From an uncultured Rhodospirillaceae bacterium (GTDB lineage Bacteria > Pseudomonadota > Alphaproteobacteria > Rhodospirillales > Magnetospirillaceae): 45,652 nucleotides of DNA. The notes under the pieces are model-generated. The model was not told where the DNA came from. It did not search any database and saw only the letters and a program-made list of their open reading frames with translations. The stretch covers positions 1 through 45,652 of the forward strand of contig CAIUSV010000054.1 in assembly GCA_903901915.1 (NCBI GenBank). Reading direction: 5' to 3'. Shown one piece after another: positions 33,457 to 45,239 of the stretch (the first letter of the stretch is position 1; each line of letters begins with the position of its first letter). Both the position numbers and the translations under genes were made by a program.

Positions 33457-34779
33457 TTGGAAAGTCCCGCTTCCGACGATCTCCCAGAGACACCCGCGGC
33501 CGAGACTTCCGGAGCCGAGGCGCCCGCGGTCGACGCCCCCGTCACCGAGACGCCCGTCACCGAGACGCCCGTCACCGAGGTGTCCGTCCCCGACGTTACG
33601 GAGCCCGAGGTTGCTGCCTCCGAGCCGGCGGTTTCCGCGTTCGGGGTCGGCCCCACCCTGCGCGCCGCCCGCGAGAGCAAGGGCAAGTCCCTGGCGGATT
33701 GCTCCAAGCAACTGCGTATCCGTCTGCCGTTCCTGGAGGCGCTGGAGGACGGCCGCCATCGGGACCTTCCCGGCGGGACCTATGCCGCCGGTTTCCTGCG
33801 CAGCTACGCCGAGTACCTCAACCTCGACGGCGAGGAACTGGTGCGGCGCTTTCGCCTGGAGGGCGCGGGCGGCTTTACCAACCGTACCGAACTGGCGTTT
33901 CCCTCACCGGTGTCCGAGGGGCGTATTCCCGGCGGTGCCGTGATCTTCCTGGGGGTGATCCTGGCCGGGCTCGCCTATGGCGGCTGGTATTTCCTGGGCT
34001 CGCACGAGACCAAGGTGGCCGAGATGGTGCCGCCGCTGCCCGACCGCCTTTCGACCATGCTGGCCCGGCAGGCGGCGCTGACCGGTGACGCCAAGCCGCA
34101 GCAACCGGCCGCCGCCGTCGACTCACCGCCGCCGGCTTCGGACGCGGCACGGCCGCCCGAGGAGGTGGCCAAGGTGAAGGAGGACGTGGTGCCTCCGCCC
34201 GAGGCCGAGGAGGAAAAGGCGCCGTCTTTACCGGCCGCTCCGGTCGAAACGGCGGCGGCTCAGCCGGAGGCCGCCAAGCCGGAGCCGGTGAAGCCCGCGC
34301 CTGCCAAGGTGGAGACTCCCAAGGTGGAGCCGGCCAAGACGGCCAAGGCCACGACGACCAAGCCGGACGCGGCGAAACCCGAACCGGCCAAGGCCGAGCC
34401 ACCGAAGCCCGAACCGGCCAAGCCGGAGGTGGCCAAGGCCGAGCCACCGAAGCCCGAGGCGGCGGCGGCGCCCGCGGCCGCCGGCGACGGCAAGGTCTTC
34501 GGCACCGAGTACGGCGATGCCCGGGTGGTGATCAAGGCGACCGGCGACGATTGCTGGGTCCAGGTGCGCGAGATGGACGGGTCGCTGCTGATGAGCCGGC
34601 TGCTGCGCCGGGGCGATAGCTACCGGGTTCCCAACCGGCCGGGTCTCAACCTGATGGTTGGCAACGCCGGCTCACTGGAAGTCAGCGTCGATGGCCGCAA
34701 GGTGCCGGCGCTGGGCGCGGTCGGTCAGGTTCGCCGTGATATCCGGCTTGATCCCGACAAGCTTCAGACCGGGGGGTAA
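33457..34779 (+). CDS. rodZ: RodZ-like protein: HTH-TM-Pro/Ala/Lys linker-DUF4115
   Basis: A 440-residue single-pass membrane protein with the RodZ layout. It has a ~60-residue acidic Pro/Thr/Glu lead, a cytoplasmic helix-turn-helix (GPTLRAARESKGKSLADCSKQLRIR, then YAAGFLRSYAEYLNL), one TM helix (about 158-178, VIFLGVILAGLAYGGWYFLG), a long low-complexity periplasmic linker rich in AKPEP/PPKPE units, and a C-terminal DUF4115 beta domain (VIKATGDDCWVQVREMDGSLLMSRLLRRGDSY). RodZ links MreB to the elongation machinery and sets rod shape; some alphaproteobacterial members have other roles. The start is TTG 33457 with AAAAGG 10 bases upstream. The N-terminal lead is encoded partly by a 15-base tandem repeat. 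Confidence 0.85.
   Translation: MESPASDDLPETPAAETSGAEAPAVDAPVTETPVTETPVTEVSVPDVTEPEVAASEPAVSAFGVGPTLRAARESKGKSLADCSKQLRIRLPFLEALEDGRHRDLPGGTYAAGFLRSYAEYLNLDGEELVRRFRLEGAGGFTNRTELAFPSPVSEGRIPGGAVIFLGVILAGLAYGGWYFLGSHETKVAEMVPPLPDRLSTMLARQAALTGDAKPQQPAAAVDSPPPASDAARPPEEVAKVKEDVVPPPEAEEEKAPSLPAAPVETAAAQPEAAKPEPVKPAPAKVETPKVEPAKTAKATTTKPDAAKPEPAKAEPPKPEPAKPEVAKAEPPKPEAAAAPAAAGDGKVFGTEYGDARVVIKATGDDCWVQVREMDGSLLMSRLLRRGDSYRVPNRPGLNLMVGNAGSLEVSVDGRKVPALGAVGQVRRDIRLDPDKLQTGG
33541..33585 (+). repeat. 15-base tandem repeat, three copies, in the rodZ-like gene
   Basis: GTCACCGAGACGCCC occurs at 33541 and 33556, with a third degenerate copy from 33571. It encodes VTETP VTETP VTEVS in the low-complexity N-terminal lead, so copy changes would keep the frame. 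Confidence 0.8.
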
Positions 34780-34884
34780 TACCCCTTCGCAGGTTGTCGC
34801 TTTCGGACCGGGCGCCGAATGCGCTATAACACGCCGCTTCGCGCGTCCCGGCGGACGCGCGGCCTATCAGCGAGAGCCAAGCCC

Positions 34885-35997
34885 ATGAGCCTGCGGCCTT
34901 ACCGCGAAATCAGCCGGCGCAAGTCCCGGCAAATTCATGTCGGCCCGGTGGCGGTCGGTGGCGATGCCCCGATCTCGGTGCAGACCATGACCAACACGCT
35001 GACCACCGACGTGGACGGCACCCTGGACCAGATTCGCCGCTCGGCCGATGCCGGTGCCGATATCGTCCGGGTATCGTGCCCCGACGAGGAGTCGACCCGG
35101 GCGTTGAAGGCGATCGTCAAGGGATCGCCGGTTCCCATCATCGCCGACATCCACTTTCACTATAAGCGCGCCATCGAGGCCGCCGAGGCCGGTGCCGCCT
35201 GTCTGCGCATCAACCCCGGCAACATCGGCTCGGCCGATCGGGTCAGGGAAGTGGTCAAGGCCGCCCGCGACCACAATTGCTCGATGCGCATCGGTGTCAA
35301 TGCCGGTTCGCTGGACAAGCACCTGTTGGAGAAATTCGGCGAACCCTGTCCCGAGGCGCTGGTGCAAAGCGGCCTGGAACATGCCCGCATCCTCGAAGAC
35401 AACGATTTCTTCGAGTTCAAGATCAGCGTCAAGGCGTCGGATGTCTATATGGCCGTCGCTGCCTACAAGGGGCTGGCCGAGGCCTGCGACTACCCGCTGC
35501 ACCTGGGCATCACCGAGGCCGGTGGCCTGATCGGCGGTACGGTGAAGTCGGCCATCGGCATCGGCAACCTGCTGTGGGCCGGTATCGGCGACACGCTTCG
35601 CGTCTCGCTGTCGGCCGACGTGGTGGAAGAGGTCAAGGTCGGTTTCGAGATCCTGAAGTCGCTGGACCTGCGCCATCGCGGCGTGCGGATCGTGTCGTGC
35701 CCCTCCTGCGCGCGACAGGGCTTCGACGTCATCAAGACGGTGGAGACCCTGGAACGGCGGTTGTCCCATGTGCGTGCCCCGGTGACGGTCAGCATCCTGG
35801 GCTGTGTCGTCAACGGCCCCGGCGAGGCGCGGGAAACCATGGTCGGCATCACCGGCGGTGGTGGCGATACCCACAAGGTCTATGTCGGCGGTTCACCCGA
35901 TCACAACATCGACGGTGGCAGCATGGTCGATCACATCGTCGAACTGGTGGAAAAGCGCGCCGCCGAGATCGAAGCCGCCAAGACGAAGGAATCGTGA
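34885..35997 (+). CDS. ispG: 4-hydroxy-3-methylbut-2-enyl diphosphate synthase IspG (GcpE)
   Basis: [4Fe-4S] enzyme of the MEP isoprenoid pathway, converting MEcPP to HMBPP. The 370-residue protein has [19 protein letters not shown] at the start of the barrel, [31 protein letters not shown], and the cluster ligands in [11 protein letters not shown] (two Cys, about 272/275) and GCVVNGPGE (third Cys and Glu). The start at ATG 34885 (MSLRPYREI) has GAGAG upstream and fits family length; ATG 34819 adds 22 odd residues. The stop overlaps or closely precedes hisS. Confidence 0.95.
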   Translation: MSLRPYREISRRKSRQIHVGPVAVGGDAPISVQTMTNTLTTDVDGTLDQIRRSADAGADIVRVSCPDEESTRALKAIVKGSPVPIIADIHFHYKRAIEAAEAGAACLRINPGNIGSADRVREVVKAARDHNCSMRIGVNAGSLDKHLLEKFGEPCPEALVQSGLEHARILEDNDFFEFKISVKASDVYMAVAAYKGLAEACDYPLHLGITEAGGLIGGTVKSAIGIGNLLWAGIGDTLRVSLSADVVEEVKVGFEILKSLDLRHRGVRIVSCPSCARQGFDVIKTVETLERRLSHVRAPVTVSILGCVVNGPGEARETMVGITGGGGDTHKVYVGGSPDHNIDGGSMVDHIVELVEKRAAEIEAAKTKES

Positions 35998-35999
35998 GC

Positions 36000-37238
36000 G
36001 TGTCCAGCCTACAGCCGGTTCGTGGCACCCACGACCTGATGCCCGACGATTCCCGCCGCCACCGCTGGGTCGAGGACACCGCTTTCGCCGCCGCCCGGCG
36101 TTATGGTTTCGGCGAGATCGTTACCCCCATCTTCGAATTCACCGAGGTGTTCTCCCGCACCCTGGGCGAGACCTCGGACGTGGTGACCAAGGAGATGTAC
36201 ACTTTCGCCGACCGCTCGGGCGATTCCATCACGCTGCGACCGGAAGGCACCGCCGGGGTGGCGCGGGCGTTCATTTCCGGCGGCATGGCCCAGTCGTTGC
36301 CGCTGAAGCTGTTCTATCGCGGCCCCATGTTCCGGCACGAGCGGCCGCAGAAGGGCCGGCTGCGCCAGTTTCATCAGGTCGGCGTCGAACTGCTGGGGGT
36401 CGAGACGCCGCAGGCCGACATCGAGGTCATCGCCCTGGCGTGGCGGCTACTGTCCGACCTTGGCCTCGCCGACAAGGTTCAGCTTGAGATCAATACCCTG
36501 GGCGACGCCGAAAGCCGGGCGGCCTATCGCCAAACCCTGACCGCCTACCTGTCCGGTCACGTGGACAAGCTCAGCGAGGACAGCCGGAACCGGCTGGAGC
36601 GCAATCCGCTGCGGGTGCTGGATTCCAAGGACGAGGGCGACCGCCGTATCGTCGAGAACGCGCCGGCCATGGGCGATTCGCTCACCTCCGCCGCGCGGGA
36701 ATTCTTCGAGCAGGTGACCGCCGGGCTGACGGCGCTGGAGATTCCCTTCGTGGTCAATCCCCGACTGGTGCGCGGCCTCGACTATTACTGCCATACCGCC
36801 TTCGAGTTCACCACCACCCAGCTTGGCGCCCAGGGCACCGTGCTGGCCGGCGGGCGCTATGACGAACTGATCGCCACCATGGGCGGTCCCCGTACCCCCG
36901 GCATCGGTTGGGCCGCCGGGGTCGAACGCCTGTCCATGCTGGTGGGCGAGCCGCCGCCGCCGGCCCGGCCGATCGCCGTCATTCCCATGGGCGACGCCTC
37001 GGCGGCGATGGTGGTGGCCGAACGGCTGCGCCGCGCCGGCCTTGCGGTCGAGCTGGGCTATTCCGGCAACATGAAGAAGCGGATGGCGCGGGCCAACAAG
37101 GTCAACGCCCGCTTCGCCGTCATCCTGGGCGAGGACGAGGCGGCGCGCGGCGCCGTCACGCTGCGCGATCTCGATGGCGGGACCCAGGACGAGGTACCGC
37201 TGGCGTCGCTGGAGGACCACCTCGGCCGGCTGTCGTAG
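36000..37238 (+). CDS. hisS: Histidyl-tRNA synthetase HisS
   Basis: Class II aminoacyl-tRNA synthetase that charges tRNA-His. The 412-residue protein has the N-terminal LQPVRGTHDLMPDD, motif 1 region FGEIVTPIFEFTEVFSRTLG, motif 2 FYRGPMFRHERPQKGRLRQFHQVGVE, the His-specific LVRGLDYYCHTAFEF, motif 3 GGGR-like AGGRYDELIATMGG...GIGWAAGVERL, and the C-terminal anticodon-binding domain. Two GTG starts are possible: 35994 (GTGA overlap with ispG, but AAGGA only 3 bases away) and 36000 (AAGGA 9 bases away). I take 36000. It is translationally linked to ispG. Confidence 0.95.
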   Translation: MSSLQPVRGTHDLMPDDSRRHRWVEDTAFAAARRYGFGEIVTPIFEFTEVFSRTLGETSDVVTKEMYTFADRSGDSITLRPEGTAGVARAFISGGMAQSLPLKLFYRGPMFRHERPQKGRLRQFHQVGVELLGVETPQADIEVIALAWRLLSDLGLADKVQLEINTLGDAESRAAYRQTLTAYLSGHVDKLSEDSRNRLERNPLRVLDSKDEGDRRIVENAPAMGDSLTSAAREFFEQVTAGLTALEIPFVVNPRLVRGLDYYCHTAFEFTTTQLGAQGTVLAGGRYDELIATMGGPRTPGIGWAAGVERLSMLVGEPPPPARPIAVIPMGDASAAMVVAERLRRAGLAVELGYSGNMKKRMARANKVNARFAVILGEDEAARGAVTLRDLDGGTQDEVPLASLEDHLGRLS

Positions 37239-37250
37239 CGGGCCGGGGGG

Positions 37251-38498
37251 ATGGATGCGTCCGCCCACCGTCTGGTCGTTATCGGTGCTAACCATCGCTC
37301 CGCCTCGCTGACGTTGCGCGATGCGCTGTTCGTCGATGACGACTCCGCCCCCGGCTTTCTCGAAGGGCTGAAACGGGCGGGTCTGGCCCAGGCCATGGTG
37401 TTGTCCACCTGCGATCGGGTCGAGGTCTGGACCGCCGACCACGATGCCGGCCGTGCCGCCGCTCTGGTCGGCGCGGCGTTTGCCGCCCGCGCCGGGCTGG
37501 AACCGGCGACCCTGGCCAGCCATCTTTATACGCTGTCGGGGGTGGAGGCGGCGCGGCATGGTTTCGCCGTCACCTCGTCGCTGGATTCGCTGGTGATCGG
37601 CGAGCCCCATGTCACCGGCCAGGTCAAGGCCGCCCACCGTCTGGCCCGCGAGGCCGGGACCCTGGGCGGTGAACTGGACGGCTTTGTCCAGGCCGCCTTC
37701 GCCGTGGCCAAACGGGTGCGCAGCGACACCGCCGTCGGCGAGGGGCCGGTCAGCATCGCCGCCGCCGCCGTGCAGATCGCCCGCGACCTTCACGGTGATT
37801 TGTCCGGCTGTCGGGCGCTGTTGGTGGGCACCGGCGAGATGGGGGAGTTGGTGGCGGAAAGCCTGCTTGCCGCCGGCCTGCGCGACCTGTCCGTCACCGC
37901 GCCGCGCGCCAGCCGCGCCGAGGCGCTGGCCAAGGCGCTGGACTGCCACGTCCTTGCCTTCGAGGAAATGCGCGAGTCCCTGGCCGAGGCCGACATGGTG
38001 TTGACCTGCCTGGGTGGTCGCACCGTTACCGTGGCCGCCGACGCCGTCGCCGCCGCGCTGAGGAAACGCCGACGCCGGCCGATCTTCCTGGTCGATGCCG
38101 GCATTCCCGGTGACGTCGAGGTGGCGGTCAATCGTCTGGACGGCGCCTTTCTTTATGACCTGGCCGATCTGGAGAAGGTGGCGCTGGAGGGCCGCGCCAC
38201 TCGCGAGGCGGCGGCCCGCGCCGCCCGCGACATCGTCGAGGCCGAACTGGGCGTTTTCTTGCGCGGCCGTGCCGCCCGTGCCGCCGTGCCGGCCATCGTG
38301 GCGCTTCGGACCCGCTTCGAGGAGGCGCGCGAGACGGCGTTGGCCGAGGCCGGTGGTGATGCCGCCGAGGCCACGAGATTGTTGATCAACCGCTTGCTTC
38401 ACGCTCCCAGTGAGGCGATGAAGGACAAGGCCGCCCAGGGCGCCGAATGGCAGGCCATGGAAAAAACGTTGAAGACGCTGTTCAGGCTTGAGGATTAG
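37251..38498 (+). CDS. hemA: Glutamyl-tRNA reductase (GluTR)
   Basis: First enzyme of the C5 route to 5-aminolevulinate: reduces glutamyl-tRNA to glutamate-1-semialdehyde. The 415-residue protein has VIGANHRSASLTLRDALF, the catalytic-Cys segment LSTCDRVEVW (Cys near 54; most homologues read STCNR), SSLDSLVIGEPHVTGQVKAAH, AKRVRSDTAVGEGPVSIAAAAV, an NADPH-binding Rossmann part (LVGTGEMGELVAESL), and the C-terminal dimerisation helices ending in INRLLHAPSEAMK. All domains are present. Alphaproteobacteria usually make ALA from glycine and succinyl-CoA instead, so this gene is unexpected. It lies 12 bases after hisS and 6 bases before prfA. Confidence 0.88.
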   Translation: MDASAHRLVVIGANHRSASLTLRDALFVDDDSAPGFLEGLKRAGLAQAMVLSTCDRVEVWTADHDAGRAAALVGAAFAARAGLEPATLASHLYTLSGVEAARHGFAVTSSLDSLVIGEPHVTGQVKAAHRLAREAGTLGGELDGFVQAAFAVAKRVRSDTAVGEGPVSIAAAAVQIARDLHGDLSGCRALLVGTGEMGELVAESLLAAGLRDLSVTAPRASRAEALAKALDCHVLAFEEMRESLAEADMVLTCLGGRTVTVAADAVAAALRKRRRRPIFLVDAGIPGDVEVAVNRLDGAFLYDLADLEKVALEGRATREAAARAARDIVEAELGVFLRGRAARAAVPAIVALRTRFEEARETALAEAGGDAAEATRLLINRLLHAPSEAMKDKAAQGAEWQAMEKTLKTLFRLED

Positions 38499-38504
38499 GA
38501 CCGG

Positions 38505-39569
38505 ATGAATCTCGACACGCAATTCGACAAGCTGCTTTATCGCCACGACGAGATCCGGGCGCAATTGTCCTCGGGCGACGGCGTCGATTCCCAGTCGATC
38601 CAGCGTCTGTCAAAGGAACTCTCCGAGCTTGATCCGGTGGTCGAGGCGATCTTGGCCTTTCGCAAGGCCCGCGACGAGATGGTCGAGGCGGCGGCGATGA
38701 TGGCCGACCCGGACATGAAGGATTTGGCCGAGGCCGAGTTCTATGCCCTCAAGGAGCAGCTGCCGGTCCTGGAACGCAATCTTCAGATCATGCTGCTGCC
38801 CAAGGACGAGGCCGACGAGCGCAATGCCATCCTGGAGGTTCGCGCCGGCACCGGCGGCGAGGAGGCCGCCCTGTTCGCCGCCGAGCTGTTTCGCATGTAC
38901 GAGCGTTACGCCGGCCTGCACGGCTGGCGCTTCGAGGTGATGGAGGTCAACGATACCGGTATCGGCGGCGTCAAGGAGGCCAGCGCCACCGTCACCGGCC
39001 GCAACGTCTTCGCCCGGCTGAAGTTCGAGTCCGGCGTCCATCGGGTCCAGCGCGTTCCCGCCACCGAGACTCAGGGCCGCATCCATACCTCGGCCGCCAC
39101 CGTGGCGGTGCTGCCCGAGGCCGAGGAAGTGGATATTCAGCTGGACGAAAAGGACCTGCGCTTCGACGTCTACCGCTCGCAGGGCTCGGGCGGTCAAAGC
39201 GTCAACACCACCGATTCGGCGTGTCGCGTCACCCATATACCGACCGGTCTGGCGGTGGCGTGCCAGCAGGAAAAGAGCCAGCACAAGAATAAGGCCACCG
39301 CCTTGAAGCTGCTGCGCGCCCGGCTCTACGAGCGTGAACGCGCCGCCAAGGATGCCGAGCGCGCCGCCAATCGCAAAAGCCAGGTGGGCTCCGGCGACCG
39401 CTCGGAACGCATCCGCACCTACAATTTCCCCCAGGGCCGCGTTACCGACCATCGCATCAATTTGACGCTGTACAAGATCGACGCGGTGATGAGCGGCGAC
39501 GCCCTCGACGAGGTGGTCGAAGCCCTGATCGCCGCCGATCAGGCAGAACGCCTCGCCGAGATGCAATAG
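38505..39569 (+). CDS. prfA: Peptide chain release factor 1
   Basis: Reads UAA/UAG stop codons and triggers peptide release. The 354-residue protein has the RF1 stop-codon-reading loop [20 protein letters not shown] (PAT) and the universal GGQ in [20 protein letters not shown] (Gln near 230, the PrmC methylation target), followed by [18 protein letters not shown]. Start ATG 38505. prmC, which methylates this GGQ, starts one base after its stop: a functional operon. Confidence 0.97.
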   Translation: MNLDTQFDKLLYRHDEIRAQLSSGDGVDSQSIQRLSKELSELDPVVEAILAFRKARDEMVEAAAMMADPDMKDLAEAEFYALKEQLPVLERNLQIMLLPKDEADERNAILEVRAGTGGEEAALFAAELFRMYERYAGLHGWRFEVMEVNDTGIGGVKEASATVTGRNVFARLKFESGVHRVQRVPATETQGRIHTSAATVAVLPEAEEVDIQLDEKDLRFDVYRSQGSGGQSVNTTDSACRVTHIPTGLAVACQQEKSQHKNKATALKLLRARLYERERAAKDAERAANRKSQVGSGDRSERIRTYNFPQGRVTDHRINLTLYKIDAVMSGDALDEVVEALIAADQAERLAEMQ

Positions 39570-39570
39570 C

Positions 39571-40416
39571 ATGGCGGTGGTCGGGCAATTGGTCCGCGAC
39601 GCCGCTTCCCGTCTGGCGGCGGCGGGGGTGGAAACGGCGTTGCTCGACGCCCGCATGCTGGTGGCCGCGGCCTTGGGGCTGGAGCATCAGGCGCTTTTTA
39701 CCCGCCAGCATCTCGAACTGGATACCGCCGAGGCCGGGCGGTTCGATGCGCTGCTGGCGCGCCGGCTCGGCCGCGAGCCGATGTCGCACATCCTGGGACG
39801 GCGGGGTTTTTGGACCATCGATCTAAGCGTCACTCCCGATACCCTTGATCCACGCCCAGACACCGAGACCGTGGTCGAGGCGGTGCTGGCCGAACTGACC
39901 GAGCGGGCGCGGCCGCGCCGCATCCTCGATCTCGGCACCGGCACCGGCTGCATTCTGCTGGCGCTACTGACCGAGCTGGGCCATGCCACCGGCCTGGGCA
40001 TCGACCGCAGCCCCGCCGCCCTGGCGGTGGCGGACGGCAACGCCCTGGCGCTGGGACTGGCGGGGCGGGCGGCTTTCCAGGTGGGAGACTGGGGCGCCGG
40101 GCTGACCGGGGGCTTCGATGTCATCGTTTCCAACCCGCCCTACATTCCCGACAGTGAGATTGCCGGGCTGGAACCGGAAGTGGCACGGTTCGAGCCGCGG
40201 CTTGCCCTGGCCGGCGGTGTTGACGGGCTGGACTGCTACCGGGCGCTGGCCCCCGACGTCGTCCGTCTGCTCGTTCCCGGCGGCATCGCGGTGCTGGAGG
40301 TGGGGCAGGGACAGGCGGAGGATGTCGGCGCCATTCTTACCGATTGCGGCCTGACGGTGACGGCGGTGCGGCGGGACCTGGGCGGGATCGAACGCTGCGT
40401 CGTGGCGCGGCGCTGA
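39571..40416 (+). CDS. prmC: Release factor glutamine methyltransferase PrmC
   Basis: N5-methylates the GGQ glutamine of RF1/RF2. The 281-residue protein has an N-terminal helical substrate-binding domain (ARMLVAAALGLEHQALFTR), PMSHILGRRGFW, the SAM motif ILDLGTGTGCILLALL, and the catalytic NPPY in VSNPPYIPDSEIAGL (about 188). Start at ATG 39571, one base after prfA. Confidence 0.96.
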   Translation: MAVVGQLVRDAASRLAAAGVETALLDARMLVAAALGLEHQALFTRQHLELDTAEAGRFDALLARRLGREPMSHILGRRGFWTIDLSVTPDTLDPRPDTETVVEAVLAELTERARPRRILDLGTGTGCILLALLTELGHATGLGIDRSPAALAVADGNALALGLAGRAAFQVGDWGAGLTGGFDVIVSNPPYIPDSEIAGLEPEVARFEPRLALAGGVDGLDCYRALAPDVVRLLVPGGIAVLEVGQGQAEDVGAILTDCGLTVTAVRRDLGGIERCVVARR

Positions 40417-40445
40417 AAAAAGGCCGGATGGCGGGAAAAAAGTTG

Positions 40446-40474
40446 TTGGAAAGCGGCCGTCACCCGACTAGGGT
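40446..40474 (+). promoter_or_regulatory. Candidate promoter for the DUF4167 gene
   Basis: TTGGAA (40446-40451), a 17-base spacer and TAGGGT (40469-40474). The leader would be about 150 bases. The rest of the 212-base gap shows nothing else I can name. Confidence 0.3.
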
Positions 40475-40628
40475 GTGGCCACGCGCGCAAGATGGCCAGA
40501 GGGACCGCGTAGAGCCTTTGGTTCCGCCTCTCGAACTTGCGTCGTGAACCCCCCCATCGCCGCCCCATGATCGGACGCGGACAGGCCGTACAGAGATGTC
40601 GGCGGATCGGATGTGAACGAAGACAGCT

Positions 40629-41075
40629 ATGATGCACATGAGGGCAGGTCCCGTGAATCCCAAGCAACGCTCCCGCGGCCGTGGTCCCAACGGCGGCAAG
40701 AAACATGGCAGCAGCGGCGGTGGAGGCGGCGGCGGCGGTATGCCGAGCCGCAACCAGGTCTTCGACAGCAACGGCCCGGAGGGCCGCATTCGGGGTAACG
40801 CCCATCAGGTGCTGGAAAAGTACCTGTCGCTGGCCCGCGACGCCTCGTCCCAGGGCGACCGGGTCGCCGCCGAGAACTATTATCAGCACGCCGAGCACTA
40901 TTTCCGCGTGATCAACGCCCAGAACCAGAACAACGGCCGCCCGCGTCAGCAGATGCCGACCCCGGCCGAGGATCAGGCCGAGGGTGACGAGGACGGTGGC
41001 GACGAGCAGTCCCAGACGGACGAGCCCGCCGAGGGCGAGGCACAGCCTCAGCCCGAAGAGCCCTCCGAGGGCTGA
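40629..41075 (+). CDS. DUF4167 protein
   Basis: A 148-residue protein with the DUF4167 core SNGPEGRIRGNAHQVLEKYLSLARDASSQGDRVAAENYYQHAEHYFRVI. This core is preceded by a basic Arg/Gly-rich start (PKQRSRGRGPNGGKKHGSS, then a Gly run) and followed by a very acidic tail (PAEDQAEGDEDGGDEQSQTDE). The basic Gly/Arg stretch suggests RNA binding, but function is not established. The start is uncertain: ATG 40629, ATG 40638 or GTG 40653 (AGGG 8 bases upstream). The gene is conserved between prmC and clpB in alphaproteobacteria, in my recollection. Confidence 0.88.
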   Translation: MMHMRAGPVNPKQRSRGRGPNGGKKHGSSGGGGGGGGMPSRNQVFDSNGPEGRIRGNAHQVLEKYLSLARDASSQGDRVAAENYYQHAEHYFRVINAQNQNNGRPRQQMPTPAEDQAEGDEDGGDEQSQTDEPAEGEAQPQPEEPSEG

Positions 41076-41144
41076 GGACGCCTTTCCCCGGATCGGTCAT
41101 TTCGCGCTCTCGCCGAATGACCGGTGCCTGTCGTTCCGGGGCGG

Positions 41145-41172
41145 CTTGCGATGTCGCCGATTCACTCCATAT
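41145..41172 (+). promoter_or_regulatory. Candidate sigma-32 (heat-shock) promoter of clpB
   Basis: CTTGCGA (41145-41151), 13 bases, then CTCCATAT (41165-41172), against the RpoH consensus CTTGAAA-N(11-16)-CCCCATnT. It lies 80 bases before clpB, a classical RpoH regulon member. An inverted repeat CGGTCATT/AATGACCG (41094-41123) upstream may close the DUF4167 transcript. Confidence 0.55.
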
Positions 41173-41251
41173 CTTTCGGCGACATTGCAACCCAAGGGGG
41201 ATGGCGGCCCATACGGCGCCCTTCTCCTGCCGCTCATGAACGAGGGCGACC

Positions 41252-43843
<2,592 letters not shown>

Positions 43844-43859
43844 TCCGTCCCCACGTCGT

Positions 43860-45239
43860 CTAGTTGGTCTGACGGCCACTCGGCTTGGTGGTTTCGGCGG
43901 CGATGTGCGTGGCCGGAGGAATCCGCGCCATCAGCAGGTCGCTCTGTCGCTTGTACTGTTGGAAGCGGTCGAGTTCACGCCCCGCGAGCTTGACGCCGGT
44001 CGGCACCTTGATGCTCATGGGGTTGACCTGGGCGTTGCCCACCAGCACCTCGTAATGGAGGTGGGGGCCGGTGGAGCGGCCGGTCGAGCCGACGAAACCG
44101 ATAATCTGGCCCTGCATCACCCGCCGTCCGGTATGGACGCCCTGGGCGATGCGGCTCATATGGGCATAGGCGGTGGCGAAGCCGCTGGAGTGGCGCAGGC
44201 GGACATAGTTGCCATAGGCGCCGTTGGGACCGGCCATCTCGATGGTGCCGTCGCCCGCCGCCTGGATCGGCGTGCCGGGGGGCACGCCGAAATCGATGCC
44301 CTTGTGCATCTTGGAAAAGCCCAGGATCGGATGATGGCGCATGCCGAAACCCGAGGTGATCTTGGCGCCGTCCACCGGGGTCTTGAGCAGCGCCTTCTTG
44401 ACGCTTTCGCCCTTGCCGTTGAAGTAGTCGGCGACGCCCTGGCCATCCTGGTAACGGTATAGCGTGATCTCGGAACCCGACAGGTCGAGCCCGGCATAGA
44501 GCAGGTCGCCATGGCGGACCAGCTTGCCCTTGGTGTCGTACCAGCCCTCGAACATCACCTCGAAGGCGTCGCCGGACTGAATATCGCGCTGGAAATCGAC
44601 ATCGTAGCTCAGCACCTTGATCATGGCGATGATCACCGGGGCGGGAACGCCGGCGGCGGTGGCGCTCTCGAACAGGCTCGACTTGATCGTCCCGGAATAA
44701 TGGGCGACCTGGCGGGTGACCTGGCGCTTGGATTCCACCGCCTGGAAGCCGCCGCCAGGGCGGCGGCGGGCGGCGACATCGCGAAAGGCGTCCGACGGCA
44801 GACTGATCTGGCGGAAATCACCGTGGCCGAAGCCGTAGGGCGAGGGGTCGAAGGTGACGGTCACCTTCTGCCCGGCCTTGAGGTTGCGCGGGTCGAACAC
44901 CGATATCAGACTCTCGATGGCCTGGGCGGCCTCGACCGAAGCAACCCCGGCGCGGCCCAGAAGATCCATCAGGGTCTCGCCCGAACCGACCTGGACCACG
45001 GTTTCCGCCGGACGACGGGCCCGGTCCTCGATCTCGCTGTCGGCACCGTCGGCCTGGGCGCGAACAGTCCCCTCGTTGTCCATGTCCACGTAGGCGGCCG
45101 GTGCGGCATCGACGGGGCCGTCTCCGCCGCCGAACGGCACGAACGGTCGCGCGGCCAGGATGGCGGTCGCGGCGATCAGTACGACCACCGCCATGGCCTT
45201 CAGGGTGCGTTTCAGTTTGGCTGTGACGTGGCCGGCCAA
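43860..45239 (-). CDS. M23 family murein endopeptidase (MepM-like)
   Basis: A 459-residue inner-membrane-anchored periplasmic protein. One TM/signal anchor (residues 15-33), a LysM/OapA-like domain (VVQVGSGETLMDLLGRAGV...NLKAGQKVTVTF), and a C-terminal LytM domain with zinc ligands in MHKGIDFGVPPGTPI (His and Asp) and the catalytic GPHLHYEV. It probably cuts peptidoglycan cross-links during growth or division. The start is TTG 45239 (MAGHVTAKL) with weak ribosome-binding; ATG 45194 would shorten the N-terminus by 15 residues but keep the anchor. It is divergent from the putative rRNA promoter region. Confidence 0.9.
   Translation of the reverse strand: MAGHVTAKLKRTLKAMAVVVLIAATAILAARPFVPFGGGDGPVDAAPAAYVDMDNEGTVRAQADGADSEIEDRARRPAETVVQVGSGETLMDLLGRAGVASVEAAQAIESLISVFDPRNLKAGQKVTVTFDPSPYGFGHGDFRQISLPSDAFRDVAARRRPGGGFQAVESKRQVTRQVAHYSGTIKSSLFESATAAGVPAPVIIAMIKVLSYDVDFQRDIQSGDAFEVMFEGWYDTKGKLVRHGDLLYAGLDLSGSEITLYRYQDGQGVADYFNGKGESVKKALLKTPVDGAKITSGFGMRHHPILGFSKMHKGIDFGVPPGTPIQAAGDGTIEMAGPNGAYGNYVRLRHSSGFATAYAHMSRIAQGVHTGRRVMQGQIIGFVGSTGRSTGPHLHYEVLVGNAQVNPMSIKVPTGVKLAGRELDRFQQYKRQSDLLMARIPPATHIAAETTKPSGRQTN

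Noticed and set aside
33541-34470. Low-complexity Pro/Ala/Lys/Glu-rich repeats as a possible frameshifted or non-coding region
   Set aside because: The frame is open across them and joins a clear HTH-TM part to a clear DUF4115 domain, so they are a genuine linker.
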